Shown here: positions 43,267 to 52,446 of the stretch, piece by piece
Layout of the letters: each line of letters begins with the position of its first letter
Numbering within the stretch: position 1 is the first letter of the stretch
DNA from: Fimenecus sp900545625
Lineage (GTDB): Bacteria; Bacillota; Clostridia; Oscillospirales; Acutalibacteraceae
Direction of reading: 5' to 3'
Assembly (NCBI GenBank): GCA_963931525.1
Contig: OZ007023.1
Coordinates: forward strand, 1,488,001 to 1,552,000
Length of the DNA: 64,000 nt
Translations under genes and position numbers: made by a program
The notes under the pieces: generated by a model
What the model was told of the DNA's origin: nothing
What the model saw: the letters and a program-made list of their open reading frames with translations, nothing else
The model's database searches: none

Positions 43267-43883
43267 GGGCGCTTTTGGCTCGAGCAAAAACCTTACAGGC
43301 TGCCGCGGAGGCGATTTTGTTTTCGGTTGGTGAGCCTTTAGAACTGCAGCGGCTCGCAGAAGCGCTGGAGATCGACGAAGAACAGACCGAGCAGGTGCTT
43401 TTGAACCTATCCGCTGCGCTGGATGAGCGCGGCAGCGGTGTTTGTCTTTTGAAACTCGGTTCCAAATATCAGCTTGCCTCCCGCACGGAGTTCGCACCAC
43501 AGATCCGCAGTGTTTTAGAAGTGCGGCGCAACGCCCCGCTGTCGCAGGCGGCGTTTGAAGTGCTCGCGGTCATCGCGTATAATCAGCCCGTTACCAAATC
43601 TTTTGTCGAACAGGTGCGCGGCGTGGATTGTTCCGGCGTTATTGCAACGCTCTGCCAGAAAAAACTGATCGAAGAAAAAGGGCGGCTCGATCTGCCCGGC
43701 AGGCCGCTTTTGTATGGGACGACGCCGGATTTCCTGCGGTGCTTCTCCGTTTCGTCACTGGATGAGCTCCCGCAGCTTCCGAATAAGGAGGGGACAGAAA
43801 ACGATACGGAAACGGGCGGAGAAACTGCAGTGAACGGTTCCGCCTCTGCTTTGGAAGAGCCCCGTGAACAGCCAGCGGAATGA
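43257..43883 (+). CDS. scpB: Segregation and condensation protein B
   Basis: 208-residue partner of ScpA with tandem winged helices (LQAAAEAILFSVGEPL; PLSQAAFEVLAVIAYNQPVTK; RPLLYGTTPDFLRCFSVSSL). The final 30 residues are a low-complexity acidic tail. Starts at the ATG overlapping the scpA end; no separate strong ribosome binding site is seen, consistent with translational coupling. Confidence 0.94.
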   Translation: MGVRALLARAKTLQAAAEAILFSVGEPLELQRLAEALEIDEEQTEQVLLNLSAALDERGSGVCLLKLGSKYQLASRTEFAPQIRSVLEVRRNAPLSQAAFEVLAVIAYNQPVTKSFVEQVRGVDCSGVIATLCQKKLIEEKGRLDLPGRPLLYGTTPDFLRCFSVSSLDELPQLPNKEGTENDTETGGETAVNGSASALEEPREQPAE

Positions 43884-43918
43884 ATGCATAATGATATTTG
43901 AAAAAAGGAGGTGTTCTT

Positions 43919-44614
43919 TTGGTCGCATTGTATATTCTTCTTGGGATCGTAGCTTTGCTGATTTTGCTGTTGAGCGTGAAAGTCCGTGTGGACGCGGAGT
44001 ACATAGACAGCTTCCGCGCAAAGCTGCGCTGGGCGTTTTTGTCTTTTGACCTGTACCCGACAAAACCCAAAGAGAAAAAACCGAAAGAAGAAAAGCCCAA
44101 AGAGGAAGAACCGAAAGCGCCGGAAGAACCCAAGCCCAAAAAGCCGAATCCTTTTAAGACCTTTTATGAAAATCAGGGGTATGAGGGCGTCAAGCAGTTG
44201 ATCCGTGATACGGCGGATGCGCTCGGCTCTTTGATGAAAAGCGTGAAAAAGCACTTGATCTTGGACGAGCTTTTCCTGTTTGTGGTCGTTTCGCACAACC
44301 ATGACGCCGCGCGCACGGCGATTGAATACGGCGAGGCATGCCGGGAAATTTTTCCCGCCATGGGCTTCATCTGCTCGAACCTCAAAGTTAAAAAATATGA
44401 CGTAGAGGTCGAGCCGGACTTTCTCGGCACGTTCAGCAGCGCGCAATTTTCCTTTTCCATTTCGATTCGACCGATTTTCCTCATCAATGCTGCCTTGGTT
44501 TTGGCAGTGCGATTGCTGTTCAAAGTGGTTTTGAAGGTGCTGCGCGCAAAGCCTGCACCCGAAACCTTAGAAAATAAAGATACTGAAAACATACAAGGTG
44601 GTGCAACTGTATGA
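43919..44614 (+). CDS. DUF2953 membrane protein with charged linker
   Basis: 231 residues. An N-terminal membrane helix (2-20) and a Lys/Pro/Glu-rich linker (about 48-80, tandem KPKEE-like units) precede a DUF2953 domain (about 85-215; VVVSHNHDAARTAIEYGEAC) and a further hydrophobic stretch. TTG at 43919 is the likely start: AGGAGG at 43906-43911 precedes it, while the TTG at 43898 lies before that site. Overlaps gerW by four bases. The DUF2953-gerW pair is typical of spore formers, suggesting a sporulation or germination role. Confidence 0.75.
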   Translation: MVALYILLGIVALLILLLSVKVRVDAEYIDSFRAKLRWAFLSFDLYPTKPKEKKPKEEKPKEEEPKAPEEPKPKKPNPFKTFYENQGYEGVKQLIRDTADALGSLMKSVKKHLILDELFLFVVVSHNHDAARTAIEYGEACREIFPAMGFICSNLKVKKYDVEVEPDFLGTFSSAQFSFSISIRPIFLINAALVLAVRLLFKVVLKVLRAKPAPETLENKDTENIQGGATV

Positions 44615-45060
44615 AAGAACAATCTGCAGCCAGGATCCTCGAAACGACGATCGAGAAGGTCAAGAACCTTGTCAGCGTCAGCACGATCATCGGCGACCCC
44701 ATGCAAATCGAAGGTATGACGATCATCCCCGTCTCCAAGGTGACTTACGGCTTTGCTTCGGGCGGTTCTGATTTCCCCTCGAAAAGCAATCAGGAAATTT
44801 TTGGTGGCGGCGGCGGCGCGGGCGTGACAATCACGCCGGTCGCGTTCCTTGTCATTTCTGACGGCGAAGTGACCATTAAACACATCACGGCGTTTGATAA
44901 CGCGGCTGAACGTGTGGTCAACCTCGTTCCCGAAATGTTTGATAAGGTGACCTCCGTCGTCAACAAGGCAAAGAAAGAAAAAGCCAAGGCGGCGCAGGAC
45001 GCGGCAGACGATGCGTTGGTTTCCGCCACGATGGAAGAGCTTGTAAAACCTGAGGCGTAA
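44611..45060 (+). CDS. gerW: GerW/YtfJ-family sporulation protein
   Basis: 149 residues of the YtfJ (GerW) family. The order is IGDPMQIEGMTIIPVSKVTYGFASGG in two blocks, a Gly run (FGGGGGAG), and VTITPVAFLVISDG. In Bacillus it is forespore-expressed and needed for dipicolinate-triggered germination. ATGA overlap with the DUF2953 gene. Confidence 0.92.
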   Translation: MKEQSAARILETTIEKVKNLVSVSTIIGDPMQIEGMTIIPVSKVTYGFASGGSDFPSKSNQEIFGGGGGAGVTITPVAFLVISDGEVTIKHITAFDNAAERVVNLVPEMFDKVTSVVNKAKKEKAKAAQDAADDALVSATMEELVKPEA

Positions 45061-45103
45061 CAAAATAGGACGTACCCCACCTGCATATACTTAGTAAGAC
45101 TTT

Positions 45104-45138
45104 GATTTTCCGCTCGGTTTGCCGCCGGGCGGAAAATC
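45104..45138 (+). other. Hairpin between gerW and the carboxypeptidase gene
   Basis: GATTTTCCGC (45104-45113) pairs perfectly with 45129-45138. No T-run follows, so it is more likely an RNA processing or stability element than a terminator. Confidence 0.4.
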
Positions 45139-45159
45139 GAGCTTTGGCAGGTGGTGAAT

Positions 45160-46317
45160 TTGTCTGTAAAAATCTTTTCCGTTTGCTTGTGCGCGGCGAT
45201 GCTGTTTGCGCTTTTTCCCGTAAAAAGCGCTGCGGCTTCGCCCGGGGATCTTTCCGCACAGGCTTGTGTTTTAATGGTTGCCGAGACGCGTGAGGTGCTG
45301 TACGCCGAGCAGGCGGATGAACGCCTTTCCATGGCGAGCACGACCAAGATCATGACGGCGCTTTTGGCGCTCGAGAGCGGCTTGCTCGAAAAAGAGATCG
45401 TTGTGACTGATGAAATGGTGCGCGTCGAGGGCACCTCTATAGGTCTTCTTGCGGGCGATACCATTTCATTGCGGACGCTTGTGTCGGGCATGCTGTTGGA
45501 ATCCGGCAACGATGCCGCCAATGTGACGGCGTATGCCGTGGCAGGCGGGATCGAGCCTTTTCTGGAGCTGATGAACAAAAAAGCGCAGGAAATCGGCATG
45601 CAGAATACGCACTTTGAAACGGTGTCGGGTTTAGATTCCGAAAACCATTATTCGACGGCCTACGACATGGCGCTTCTGGCGGCCTGTGCGATTGAAAATC
45701 CGCTGTTTCGGCAGATTTGTTCGCTCGAAAGCGAACGCGTATATTACGGCAACCCGCCGTATGCGCGTACACTTTCCAATCATAATCGTCTGCTGAAAAG
45801 CTATGACGGCGCATTCGGTATTAAAACGGGGTATACCAAAAAGAGCGGCAGGTGTCTGGTGTCCGCAGCCGAGCGCGAAGGGGTTACGCTTATTGCCGTG
45901 ACGCTCAATGCACCAAACGACTGGGCTGATCACAGAAAGCTCTTGGATTACGGATTTTCCGTGGCCGAAGCGCAGGACTGTACCGATCTGACGGCTGAAT
46001 TGCCGAGCGTTCCCGTGGTCGGCGGGGACGCGTCGTCGGTGCGCGCCGTGCTCGCCGAAACGCCTTTCATAGACGTGACGCAAAGCACGCCGCAGATCAC
46101 GGCACAGGTGTTTGTGCAACCTTTCCTGTACGCTCCGCTGCAAGCGGGTGACTGCATCGGGTCTGTGCAATACATTTTAGACGGAAAAACGATTTTAGAA
46201 GTGCCGCTTGTCGCAGAAAACGACGTTTCCTGCATGACGGCGGCGCAAGAAGCGTCTCAGGAAACGGATAAGCCCTCTCTGTGGGAACGGATCAAAAGCA
46301 TATTCGGACGGGAGTAA
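45160..46317 (+). CDS. dacF: Serine-type D-Ala-D-Ala carboxypeptidase (DacF-like)
   Basis: 385-residue low-molecular-weight penicillin-binding protein trimming pentapeptides of peptidoglycan. A signal peptide (about 1-26) is followed by the S11 catalytic motifs: S60-x2-K63 in MASTTKIM, S115-G-N, and K222-T-G. The C-terminal PBP5-like beta domain lies at about 270-350, and an amphipathic tail (WERIKSIFG) may rest on the membrane. TTG at 45160 follows AGGTGG; GTG codons at 45151 and 45154 overlap that site. Its position next to gerW suggests sporulation (DacF) rather than vegetative DacA, which is not certain. Confidence 0.85.
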   Translation: MSVKIFSVCLCAAMLFALFPVKSAAASPGDLSAQACVLMVAETREVLYAEQADERLSMASTTKIMTALLALESGLLEKEIVVTDEMVRVEGTSIGLLAGDTISLRTLVSGMLLESGNDAANVTAYAVAGGIEPFLELMNKKAQEIGMQNTHFETVSGLDSENHYSTAYDMALLAACAIENPLFRQICSLESERVYYGNPPYARTLSNHNRLLKSYDGAFGIKTGYTKKSGRCLVSAAEREGVTLIAVTLNAPNDWADHRKLLDYGFSVAEAQDCTDLTAELPSVPVVGGDASSVRAVLAETPFIDVTQSTPQITAQVFVQPFLYAPLQAGDCIGSVQYILDGKTILEVPLVAENDVSCMTAAQEASQETDKPSLWERIKSIFGRE

Positions 46318-46318
46318 T

Positions 46319-47068
46319 ATGGCGGACGAAAAAATCAGACTGCAAAAATTCATGGCGGACTGCGGCGTTGCATCCCGCAGAAAATGTGAGGATTTGATCG
46401 CTTCGGGTGCGGTGTATGTCAACGGCCGAAAAGCTTGTGTGGGGGATAAGGTCTGTCCCGATGATACCGTTACGGTGCACGGCAAGCCGCTTCGAACCCA
46501 AAGGCAAAATGCGTACTATATGCTCCACAAGCCGCGTGGTTATATCACGACCATGCACGATGAAAAGGGCAGAAAATGCGTTGCCCAGCTGATCGGCGAC
46601 ATTCCTGAGCGTGTATACCCCGTCGGCAGGCTTGACCGTGAGTCCGAAGGGCTTTTGCTTATGACGAACGACGGGAATTTTGCCAATCTGCTGGCCCACC
46701 CGTCGTCGCATATTTCCAAGACCTATCGTGTGACCGTGCGTTCCGCTGTGACAGGTGAGCAGCTTTCAGCTCTCTCTGATGGAGTTGTGATCGACGGCAA
46801 ACGAACGTTGCCCGCCGATGTGCGTATGCTCGATGAGAACAGCACCGGGGTCGTGTTGGAAATCGTAATTTATGAGGGGCGGAATCGCCAAATTCGTAAA
46901 ATGTGTGAGGCAGTAGGCCTCACGGTGGCACGGCTCAAGCGCACGAAAATCGGTTCTGTAAAACTCGGCATGCTTAAGGTCGGCGCGTGGCGGCGTTTGA
47001 CCGAAGCAGAGGTGCGTGCGTTGACGAATGCCGCAGAAAAAAGGAGAAAGCACCATGCTGTTTTGTAA
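46319..47068 (+). CDS. rluB: RluB-type 23S rRNA pseudouridine synthase
   Basis: 249 residues. An S4 domain (IRLQKFMADCGVASRRKCEDLI, about 5-65) precedes the RsuA/RluB catalytic domain with Asp in VGRLDRESEGLLLMTNDG; YEGRNRQIRKMCEAVG is the conserved end motif. RluB modifies the 23S rRNA near position 2605. It starts one base after the carboxypeptidase stop with GGGAG upstream, and its end overlaps the next gene by 14 bases. Confidence 0.9.
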   Translation: MADEKIRLQKFMADCGVASRRKCEDLIASGAVYVNGRKACVGDKVCPDDTVTVHGKPLRTQRQNAYYMLHKPRGYITTMHDEKGRKCVAQLIGDIPERVYPVGRLDRESEGLLLMTNDGNFANLLAHPSSHISKTYRVTVRSAVTGEQLSALSDGVVIDGKRTLPADVRMLDENSTGVVLEIVIYEGRNRQIRKMCEAVGLTVARLKRTKIGSVKLGMLKVGAWRRLTEAEVRALTNAAEKRRKHHAVL

Positions 47069-47444
47069 GCCGCATACGGATCTTGCGGAGATCCGCGCGC
47101 TTTTCCCGTCTGAAAACTTTGATGCAAAAGGCGTCTACGGGGCATATACCGCGCTGGAGGGCGATCTGCCGCTCGGGAAAAGTCTTGTGCGCGTTGAGGG
47201 AAATAGCTGTCGCATTCTTCGGATCGAGACGCAGTCCTCTGACGCGCTGCTTTGCGAGCTGCTGGTGCGCGCTTCGCTGCACTTTGCCGCCAATCGCGGC
47301 GCTTTTTCGGCGCATTGTGCGCTGCCTGCATATAAAGATACGCTGCTGACGCTCGGCTTTACGGAGCGTGACGGCGATTTCTTTGGCGAGCTCCCGACCC
47401 TTTTACAGGGGAGCTGTGCGCATTGTAAGGCGCAGAACGGTTGA
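47055..47444 (+). CDS. Small uncharacterised protein, possibly GNAT-like
   Basis: 129 residues, not recognised. The second half (LLCELLVRASLHFAANRGA, YKDTLLTLGFTERDG) recalls the helix and the LGF turn of a GNAT acetyltransferase, but the acetyl-CoA motif is not clear. The ending SCAHCKAQNG has a C-x2-C pair. The ATG at 47055 has AAGGAG about 8 bases upstream. It overlaps the rluB end, and the yicC promoter begins in its stop codon. Confidence 0.55.
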   Translation: MLFCKPHTDLAEIRALFPSENFDAKGVYGAYTALEGDLPLGKSLVRVEGNSCRILRIETQSSDALLCELLVRASLHFAANRGAFSAHCALPAYKDTLLTLGFTERDGDFFGELPTLLQGSCAHCKAQNG

Positions 47445-47469
47445 CAGCTAAAGAAAAGCGGTGTAAAAT
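47441..47469 (+). promoter_or_regulatory. Promoter of the yicC-spoVM run
   Basis: Perfect TTGACA (47441-47446), 17 bases, TAAAAT (47464-47469). The -35 overlaps the stop codon of the preceding gene. Confidence 0.7.
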
Positions 47470-47498
47470 AAACCGATATTGCAAAAAGGTGAAAACGT

Positions 47499-48377
47499 AT
47501 GATTAAAAGTATGACCGGCTTCGGTAGGGCGCAGGCGACGGTGGACGGCATGACCGTTACCGTTGAACTCAAAAGCGTCAACCACCGCTATTTTGAATTC
47601 AGCGCCCGTGTGCCGCGCAATTACGGTTTCTTAGAAGAAAAGCTTAAGGGCTTTGTAAACGCTTCGGTCGCGCGCGGTAAAACGGAATGTTTTGTCGGCA
47701 TTGAAAATCCCGACAGCGACGAGGTAGAAGTTATTGTCAATACGGCGCTTGCACGCGGCTATGCTGCTGCGATCCGATCTCTTTCGGATTTGGTCGGCAC
47801 AAACGAACAACCGACCGCCTCGCAGTTGTCGCGATTTCCTGATGTGCTGACCGTACATAAGGCGGAGCCGGATGAAGAGCGTGTGTGGAACGCCGTGCAG
47901 CAAACGGCACAGCTTGCGCTTGAGCAATTCCTCGCCATGCGGCAGACGGAGGGCGAAAAACTGCGCGCGGACATCCTTTCACACGCCGACCGCATCGCGC
48001 AGCTCGTTGCGTTCGTTGAATCGCGTTCGCCGCAGACCGTGCGCGAATACAACGAAAAGCTGCACCGGCGTATGGCGGAATTGCTCGAGGACGCAAACGT
48101 GGACGAGCAGCGGCTGCTTACAGAGGCGGCGATTTTTGCCGACAAAGTTGCCGTGGATGAGGAAACCGTCCGTCTGCACAGCCACCTTTCCCAGCTGCAC
48201 GACTTCTTGGAAGCAGATGAACCCATCGGCAGAAAACTCGATTTCCTTGTGCAGGAGATTAACCGCGAGTCCAATACCATCGGCTCTAAGGCGCAGGATG
48301 TAGAGATCGCAAAAGCCGTGATCGATATCAAAGCGGAAGTCGAAAAGATCCGCGAGCAGGTGCAGAACATCGAGTGA
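47499..48377 (+). CDS. yicC: YicC-family endoribonuclease
   Basis: 292 residues. MIKSMTGFGRAQ opens the YicC N-domain, and the end EINRESNTIGSKAQD with AVIDIKAEVEKIREQVQNIE is the DUF1732 signature. YicC proteins are now described as RNases. First gene of a long run; AAAGGTG precedes the ATG. Confidence 0.92.
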   Translation: MIKSMTGFGRAQATVDGMTVTVELKSVNHRYFEFSARVPRNYGFLEEKLKGFVNASVARGKTECFVGIENPDSDEVEVIVNTALARGYAAAIRSLSDLVGTNEQPTASQLSRFPDVLTVHKAEPDEERVWNAVQQTAQLALEQFLAMRQTEGEKLRADILSHADRIAQLVAFVESRSPQTVREYNEKLHRRMAELLEDANVDEQRLLTEAAIFADKVAVDEETVRLHSHLSQLHDFLEADEPIGRKLDFLVQEINRESNTIGSKAQDVEIAKAVIDIKAEVEKIREQVQNIE

Positions 48378-48420
48378 TGCAGCACAAATTGCGGGCAGGA
48401 AAGGCGCGAAAGATAAAGAT

Positions 48421-48690
48421 ATGAGACTGATCAACATCGGATTTGGCAACGCGGTCAACGCCGACCGTGTTTTGGCGGTGGTTTCGCCGGATTCCGCCCC
48501 TGTGAAACGCATGGTGCAGGAGGCGCGCGAGCGCCACTTGCTCATAGACGCTACACAAGGCCGCCGCACCCGCGCGGTGCTCGTCACGGACAGCGATCAT
48601 GTGATCCTGACTTATTTGCAGACGGAAACGATCCTCAGTCGTTTCAATTCCGAGGGCGGCGAGCAGGAGGCGGCAAATGAGCAGCGGTAA
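48421..48690 (+). CDS. remA: RemA-family regulator (DUF370)
   Basis: 89 residues with the conserved start LINIGFGNAVNADRVLAVVSPDSAP and the end AVLVTDSDHVILT in two blocks. RemA in Bacillus is a DNA-binding activator of biofilm matrix and osmoprotection genes. Overlaps gmk by 14 bases; yicC-remA-gmk-rpoZ is a conserved cluster. Confidence 0.93.
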   Translation: MRLINIGFGNAVNADRVLAVVSPDSAPVKRMVQEARERHLLIDATQGRRTRAVLVTDSDHVILTYLQTETILSRFNSEGGEQEAANEQR

Positions 48691-49240
48691 GTTGGTGTTG
48701 TTTTCGGGGCCGTCGGGCGTGGGGAAGGACACGCTGTTGGAGGTGCTCACCAAAAAGCGCCCGGAGCTGCAGCGGTCGATCTCCTTAACCACGCGGCAGC
48801 GCCGCAACGGCGAAAAAGACGGTGTGGATTATTTCTTTGTAACGCCGGCGCATTTTCAGGAATTGCTTGCCGCCGGAGATGTATTGGAATTTGCCCAATA
48901 CGGCAAAAACCTTTACGGCACGCCGAAAAAGCCCGTGGATGAGTGGCTGCACGAGGGAAAAACGGTGATCTTGAAAATCGAGGTGCAGGGTGCGGAAAAG
49001 ATCAAGCATCTCTATCCGCAGGCGCTTTCGGTATTTATTTTACCGCCTTCTATGGAAGTGCTCGAGCGCAGGCTTCGCGACCGCGGCACAGAGGATGAGG
49101 AAGACCTGGCGCGCCGTATGCGTATCGCGCGCGAGGAGATCCGCAAAAGCGAAAACTATGACTACCGGATCGTCAATGATAGCCTGGAACGCGCCGCTGA
49201 CGAGTTCTTGACCATTTTAGATACAACTGTAATACAATAA
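48677..49240 (+). CDS. gmk: Guanylate kinase
   Basis: 187-residue kinase converting GMP to GDP. The P-loop is FSGPSGVGKDT; SLTTRQRRNGEKDGVDYFF binds GMP; EFAQYGKNLYGTP and ILKIEVQGAEKIK are conserved. The usual Lys-Ser/Thr after GVGK is Asp-Thr here, a minor variation. Overlaps remA and lies 15 bases before rpoZ. Confidence 0.95.
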   Translation: MSSGKLVLFSGPSGVGKDTLLEVLTKKRPELQRSISLTTRQRRNGEKDGVDYFFVTPAHFQELLAAGDVLEFAQYGKNLYGTPKKPVDEWLHEGKTVILKIEVQGAEKIKHLYPQALSVFILPPSMEVLERRLRDRGTEDEEDLARRMRIAREEIRKSENYDYRIVNDSLERAADEFLTILDTTVIQ

Positions 49241-49255
49241 AGTGAGGGACATTTT

Positions 49256-49465
49256 ATGTTTAACCCGGATTTGAAGAATGTTTTGAAAGACCATGTCAGC
49301 CGCTATTCGCTGGTGACGGCGACGGCAAAGCTTGCGCGTGAGATCTCCGATAAGGCGCTTGAGGACGGCGAGATCATGACCGAAAAGCCCGTGAGCCTTG
49401 CGCTTGACGAGCTGGTGGAGGGCAAGTATGTGATCGTCGAGCCCGAGGAGATCCGCGATATCTGA
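49256..49465 (+). CDS. rpoZ: RNA polymerase omega subunit
   Basis: 69 residues. SRYSLVTATAKLAREISDK is the omega signature (usually YxLVxxxAKRARQI), followed by KPVSLALDELVEGKY. It stabilises the beta-prime subunit. The place between gmk and priA is conserved in Firmicutes. Confidence 0.93.
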   Translation: MFNPDLKNVLKDHVSRYSLVTATAKLAREISDKALEDGEIMTEKPVSLALDELVEGKYVIVEPEEIRDI

Positions 49466-49481
49466 ACGAGAGGTGAATCGA

Positions 49482-51944
49482 GTGACGGAGCTAATTGCGA
49501 AAGTGGCTGTGGAAAACGCCGCTTACAGCTTTGACGACGCATTCGATTACGCGATTCGTGAGGAGCACCTCGCGCAGGTGCAGCCGGGCGTGCGGGTGAT
49601 CGTGCCTTTCGGCAAGGGCAGCCGGAAACGGCAGGGGCTTGTGTTTGCCCTGCGCGAAAACAAACACCCCGAAAAAAAATTGAAGGCGATCGCCGAGGTC
49701 TTAGACCCGGCGCCGCTTCTGAATGCAGAACTTTTACGATTGGCCGTATTCCTGAAGGAACACACCTTTTGTACGCTGTTTGAGGCGGCAAAAGCGATGC
49801 TTCCGTCGGGAATAGGGCTTCGTTTTGTTTTGTCGTATCTTGCGAATCCGGATATTCTTGCGGAGAAAGCGGCATCTGTGATGTCGGATTCCGAACGAAC
49901 GGTTTTTGACTATTTGTGCGATAAAGGGATTTTTGTACGCCGTGAAAAGCTGCTTGAGGATCTTGGACTGTCGCAGGACTCAAGTATCCTTGAAGAAATG
50001 GTTTCCAAAGGCTTCCTCTTGCGCAATACGGATGCGCACCGCCGCGTCGGCGACGCGACCGTCAAAATGGCGCGTCTGACCGAGGCATATTTGCAGCGGG
50101 AGCTGACCGTCAAGCTGACCAAAAAGCAAAAGGACGTCGTTGCGCTGTTGGAAAACGTCGGCTCGGCTTCGGTCAAAGAGATCTGCTATTTTACAGGCGT
50201 TACGCCCGCCGTGGTTTCCACGTTGGCGGGGAAAGGCGTTGCAGAGTTGTTTCAAAATGAGGTGTTCCGCCGTCCGCAGTTTCAGCGCACTTCCTCGATT
50301 GTGCAGCCTATTCACCTGACGGAAGAACAGCTTGCCGTGTATGACGGGTTACACGGGCAGATGATAGAACGGGAACCCGGAACGGCGCTGCTGTATGGTG
50401 TCACAGGCTCCGGAAAAACGCAGATCTATATGAAGCTGCTGGATGATTGTATTGCAAGCGGGCGCACCGCTGTCGTCATGGTGCCGGAAATATCCCTTAC
50501 ACCACAAATGCTCACTTTGTTTTATGAGCGCTACGGCAGTACGGTCGCCGTATTTCACAGCGCGCTTTCCATGGGGGAGCGGCTGGACGAGTGGAAACGT
50601 GTGAAGCAGGGCGATGCAAAAATCGCGCTTGGCACGCGATCTGCAGTTTTTGCACCGCTGGAAAATATCGGGCTTTTGATTTTAGACGAAGAACAGGAGC
50701 ACACTTATAAATCCGAAATGACGCCGCGCTACCATGCGCGTGACGTGGCACGCCGTCGCGCTTTGGAACATCATGCGCTATTGCTGCTTGCCTCTGCTAC
50801 GCCGTCTTTGGAAAGCTATGCACGTGCAAAAAACGGCATGTATACACTTTATGAATTGCAAAACCGTTATGGCGGTGCAGTCCTCCCTGAGGTACATACC
50901 GTTTCTATGCCGATGCATCACGGTGATGCATCACAGATAAGCGGTGAACTGCTTGAAGAACTGCATGCCACGCTTGACGCAGGGCAACAGGCTATTCTGC
51001 TTTTGAATCGCCGTGGCTATAACACCTTTGCGGCTTGCACTGCCTGCGGAAAGGTGATGACCTGCCCGAATTGCAGCATTTCGCTGACTTACCATGCGCG
51101 CAACCACCGCTTGATGTGCCACTATTGCGGCTATTCTGAGCCATTTACCGACACTTGCCGCTTCTGCGGTGAAAAGCAGGTGGCGTATTCCGGTTATGGT
51201 ACACAACGGCTTGAAGATGAGCTTGCTTCTGCGTTACCGTCCGCGCGCATATTGCGGCTCGATACAGATGCGACAGCTTCCAGATATTCTTTTGAAAATG
51301 CACTAAAAAAGTTCACAAATTACGAGTATGATATAATGGTCGGGACACAAATGGTGGCAAAAGGGCTGGATTTCCCCAATGTCACGCTTGTGGGCGTGGT
51401 CTCTGTAGACCAAATGCTGTATAACGACGACTATAAAAGCGCCGAACGCACATTTGACTTGTTGACACAGGTTGTCGGGCGCGCCGGACGCGGTGAAAAA
51501 CGAGGCCGTGCCGTGATCCAAACGGCGTTCCCCGATAACGAGATCATTCGCCTTGCGCAAAAGCAGGATTTTCCCGCTTTTTTTGAACTGGATATGCAGA
51601 TCCGGCGTTCTATGATCTATCCGCCGTTTTGCGATCTTTGTGCGATCGGGTTTACGGGGCAGGAAGAAGCACGCGTAAAGTCGGCAGCGCAAGTATTTTT
51701 AGAGCATTTGAAAGCGCTGCACCGTGAACAGTATGCCGATATGCAGCTGATCGCGCTCGGGCCTATTGCACCGCGCATAGCCCGTGCCGCGGGGAAATAT
51801 CGTTTCCGTGTACTGCTTAAGGGCAGAAATGATCGCCGGTTCCGAGCGTTCATAGCAGCACTTTTGAAAGATTTTGCAAAACAGTCCGCGTTCTCCAAAG
51901 CGGTTTCGGTGACTGCGGACATTAACCCTGAAAACATATATTGA
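49482..51944 (+). CDS. priA: Primosomal protein N' (replication restart helicase)
   Basis: 820-residue 3'-5' helicase that reloads the replisome at stalled forks. A 3'-end DNA-binding domain (1-100) and winged helix lead to helicase lobe 1 with Walker A GVTGSGKT and LDEEQEHTYK. A zinc module of eight Cys (about CTACGKVMTCPNC to CRFCGE) and lobe 2 (VVGRAGRGEKRG) follow. GTG at 49482 is 6 bases after GAGGTG; the GTG at 49473 is part of that site. Confidence 0.95.
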   Translation: MTELIAKVAVENAAYSFDDAFDYAIREEHLAQVQPGVRVIVPFGKGSRKRQGLVFALRENKHPEKKLKAIAEVLDPAPLLNAELLRLAVFLKEHTFCTLFEAAKAMLPSGIGLRFVLSYLANPDILAEKAASVMSDSERTVFDYLCDKGIFVRREKLLEDLGLSQDSSILEEMVSKGFLLRNTDAHRRVGDATVKMARLTEAYLQRELTVKLTKKQKDVVALLENVGSASVKEICYFTGVTPAVVSTLAGKGVAELFQNEVFRRPQFQRTSSIVQPIHLTEEQLAVYDGLHGQMIEREPGTALLYGVTGSGKTQIYMKLLDDCIASGRTAVVMVPEISLTPQMLTLFYERYGSTVAVFHSALSMGERLDEWKRVKQGDAKIALGTRSAVFAPLENIGLLILDEEQEHTYKSEMTPRYHARDVARRRALEHHALLLLASATPSLESYARAKNGMYTLYELQNRYGGAVLPEVHTVSMPMHHGDASQISGELLEELHATLDAGQQAILLLNRRGYNTFAACTACGKVMTCPNCSISLTYHARNHRLMCHYCGYSEPFTDTCRFCGEKQVAYSGYGTQRLEDELASALPSARILRLDTDATASRYSFENALKKFTNYEYDIMVGTQMVAKGLDFPNVTLVGVVSVDQMLYNDDYKSAERTFDLLTQVVGRAGRGEKRGRAVIQTAFPDNEIIRLAQKQDFPAFFELDMQIRRSMIYPPFCDLCAIGFTGQEEARVKSAAQVFLEHLKALHREQYADMQLIALGPIAPRIARAAGKYRFRVLLKGRNDRRFRAFIAALLKDFAKQSAFSKAVSVTADINPENIY

Positions 51945-51953
51945 GGTGAGACT

Positions 51954-52442
51954 ATGGCAATCCGAAACATTCGGGTCAAAGGAGACCCGATCTTGAAACT
52001 GAAAAGCCGCCGTGTAGAACGTTTTGACAGAAGACTCTGCACCTTGCTTGACGATATGCGGGAAACGATGTACCGCGCCGATGGCTGCGGCCTTGCCGCC
52101 GTACAGGTCGGCGTGCTCAAGCGTGTAGTCGTTATCGATGTCGGCGACGGTCCGATTGAACTTATCAATCCCGAAATCATCGAGACCCGCGGCGAGCAGA
52201 TGGAAGCCGAAGGCTGTCTTTCACTGCCCGGCGAGAGCGGTATTACACTTCGTCCGCAGTATGTGCGTGTGCGCGCACAGAATCGTGCGGGTGATGTGTG
52301 TGAATTCGAAGGGGAGGATCTTTTGGCAAGAGCGTTTTGCCACGAAATCGACCATTTAGACGGGATTCTTTACATCCAGCGTCTTGCGCCGAAAGAAGCA
52401 CTCGACCGCATTCGGCAGCAACATTCCGAAACGGAGGGATAA
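51954..52442 (+). CDS. def: Peptide deformylase
   Basis: 162-residue metalloenzyme removing formyl from nascent peptides. Motif 1 is GCGLAAVQVG, motif 2 EGCLSLPG (metal Cys), motif 3 HEIDHLDG (two metal His and catalytic Glu). In place of the usual GxGLAAxQ the middle residue is Cys. Followed four bases later by fmt, the expected partner. Confidence 0.95.
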   Translation: MAIRNIRVKGDPILKLKSRRVERFDRRLCTLLDDMRETMYRADGCGLAAVQVGVLKRVVVIDVGDGPIELINPEIIETRGEQMEAEGCLSLPGESGITLRPQYVRVRAQNRAGDVCEFEGEDLLARAFCHEIDHLDGILYIQRLAPKEALDRIRQQHSETEG

Positions 52443-52446
52443 TGCC

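Noticed and set aside
43614..43620. Exact Spo0A box TGTCGAA
   Set aside because: Inside scpB coding sequence without a promoter; likewise the ones at 40167-40173 (yqhQ) and 32940-32946. Chance occurrences of a heptamer.
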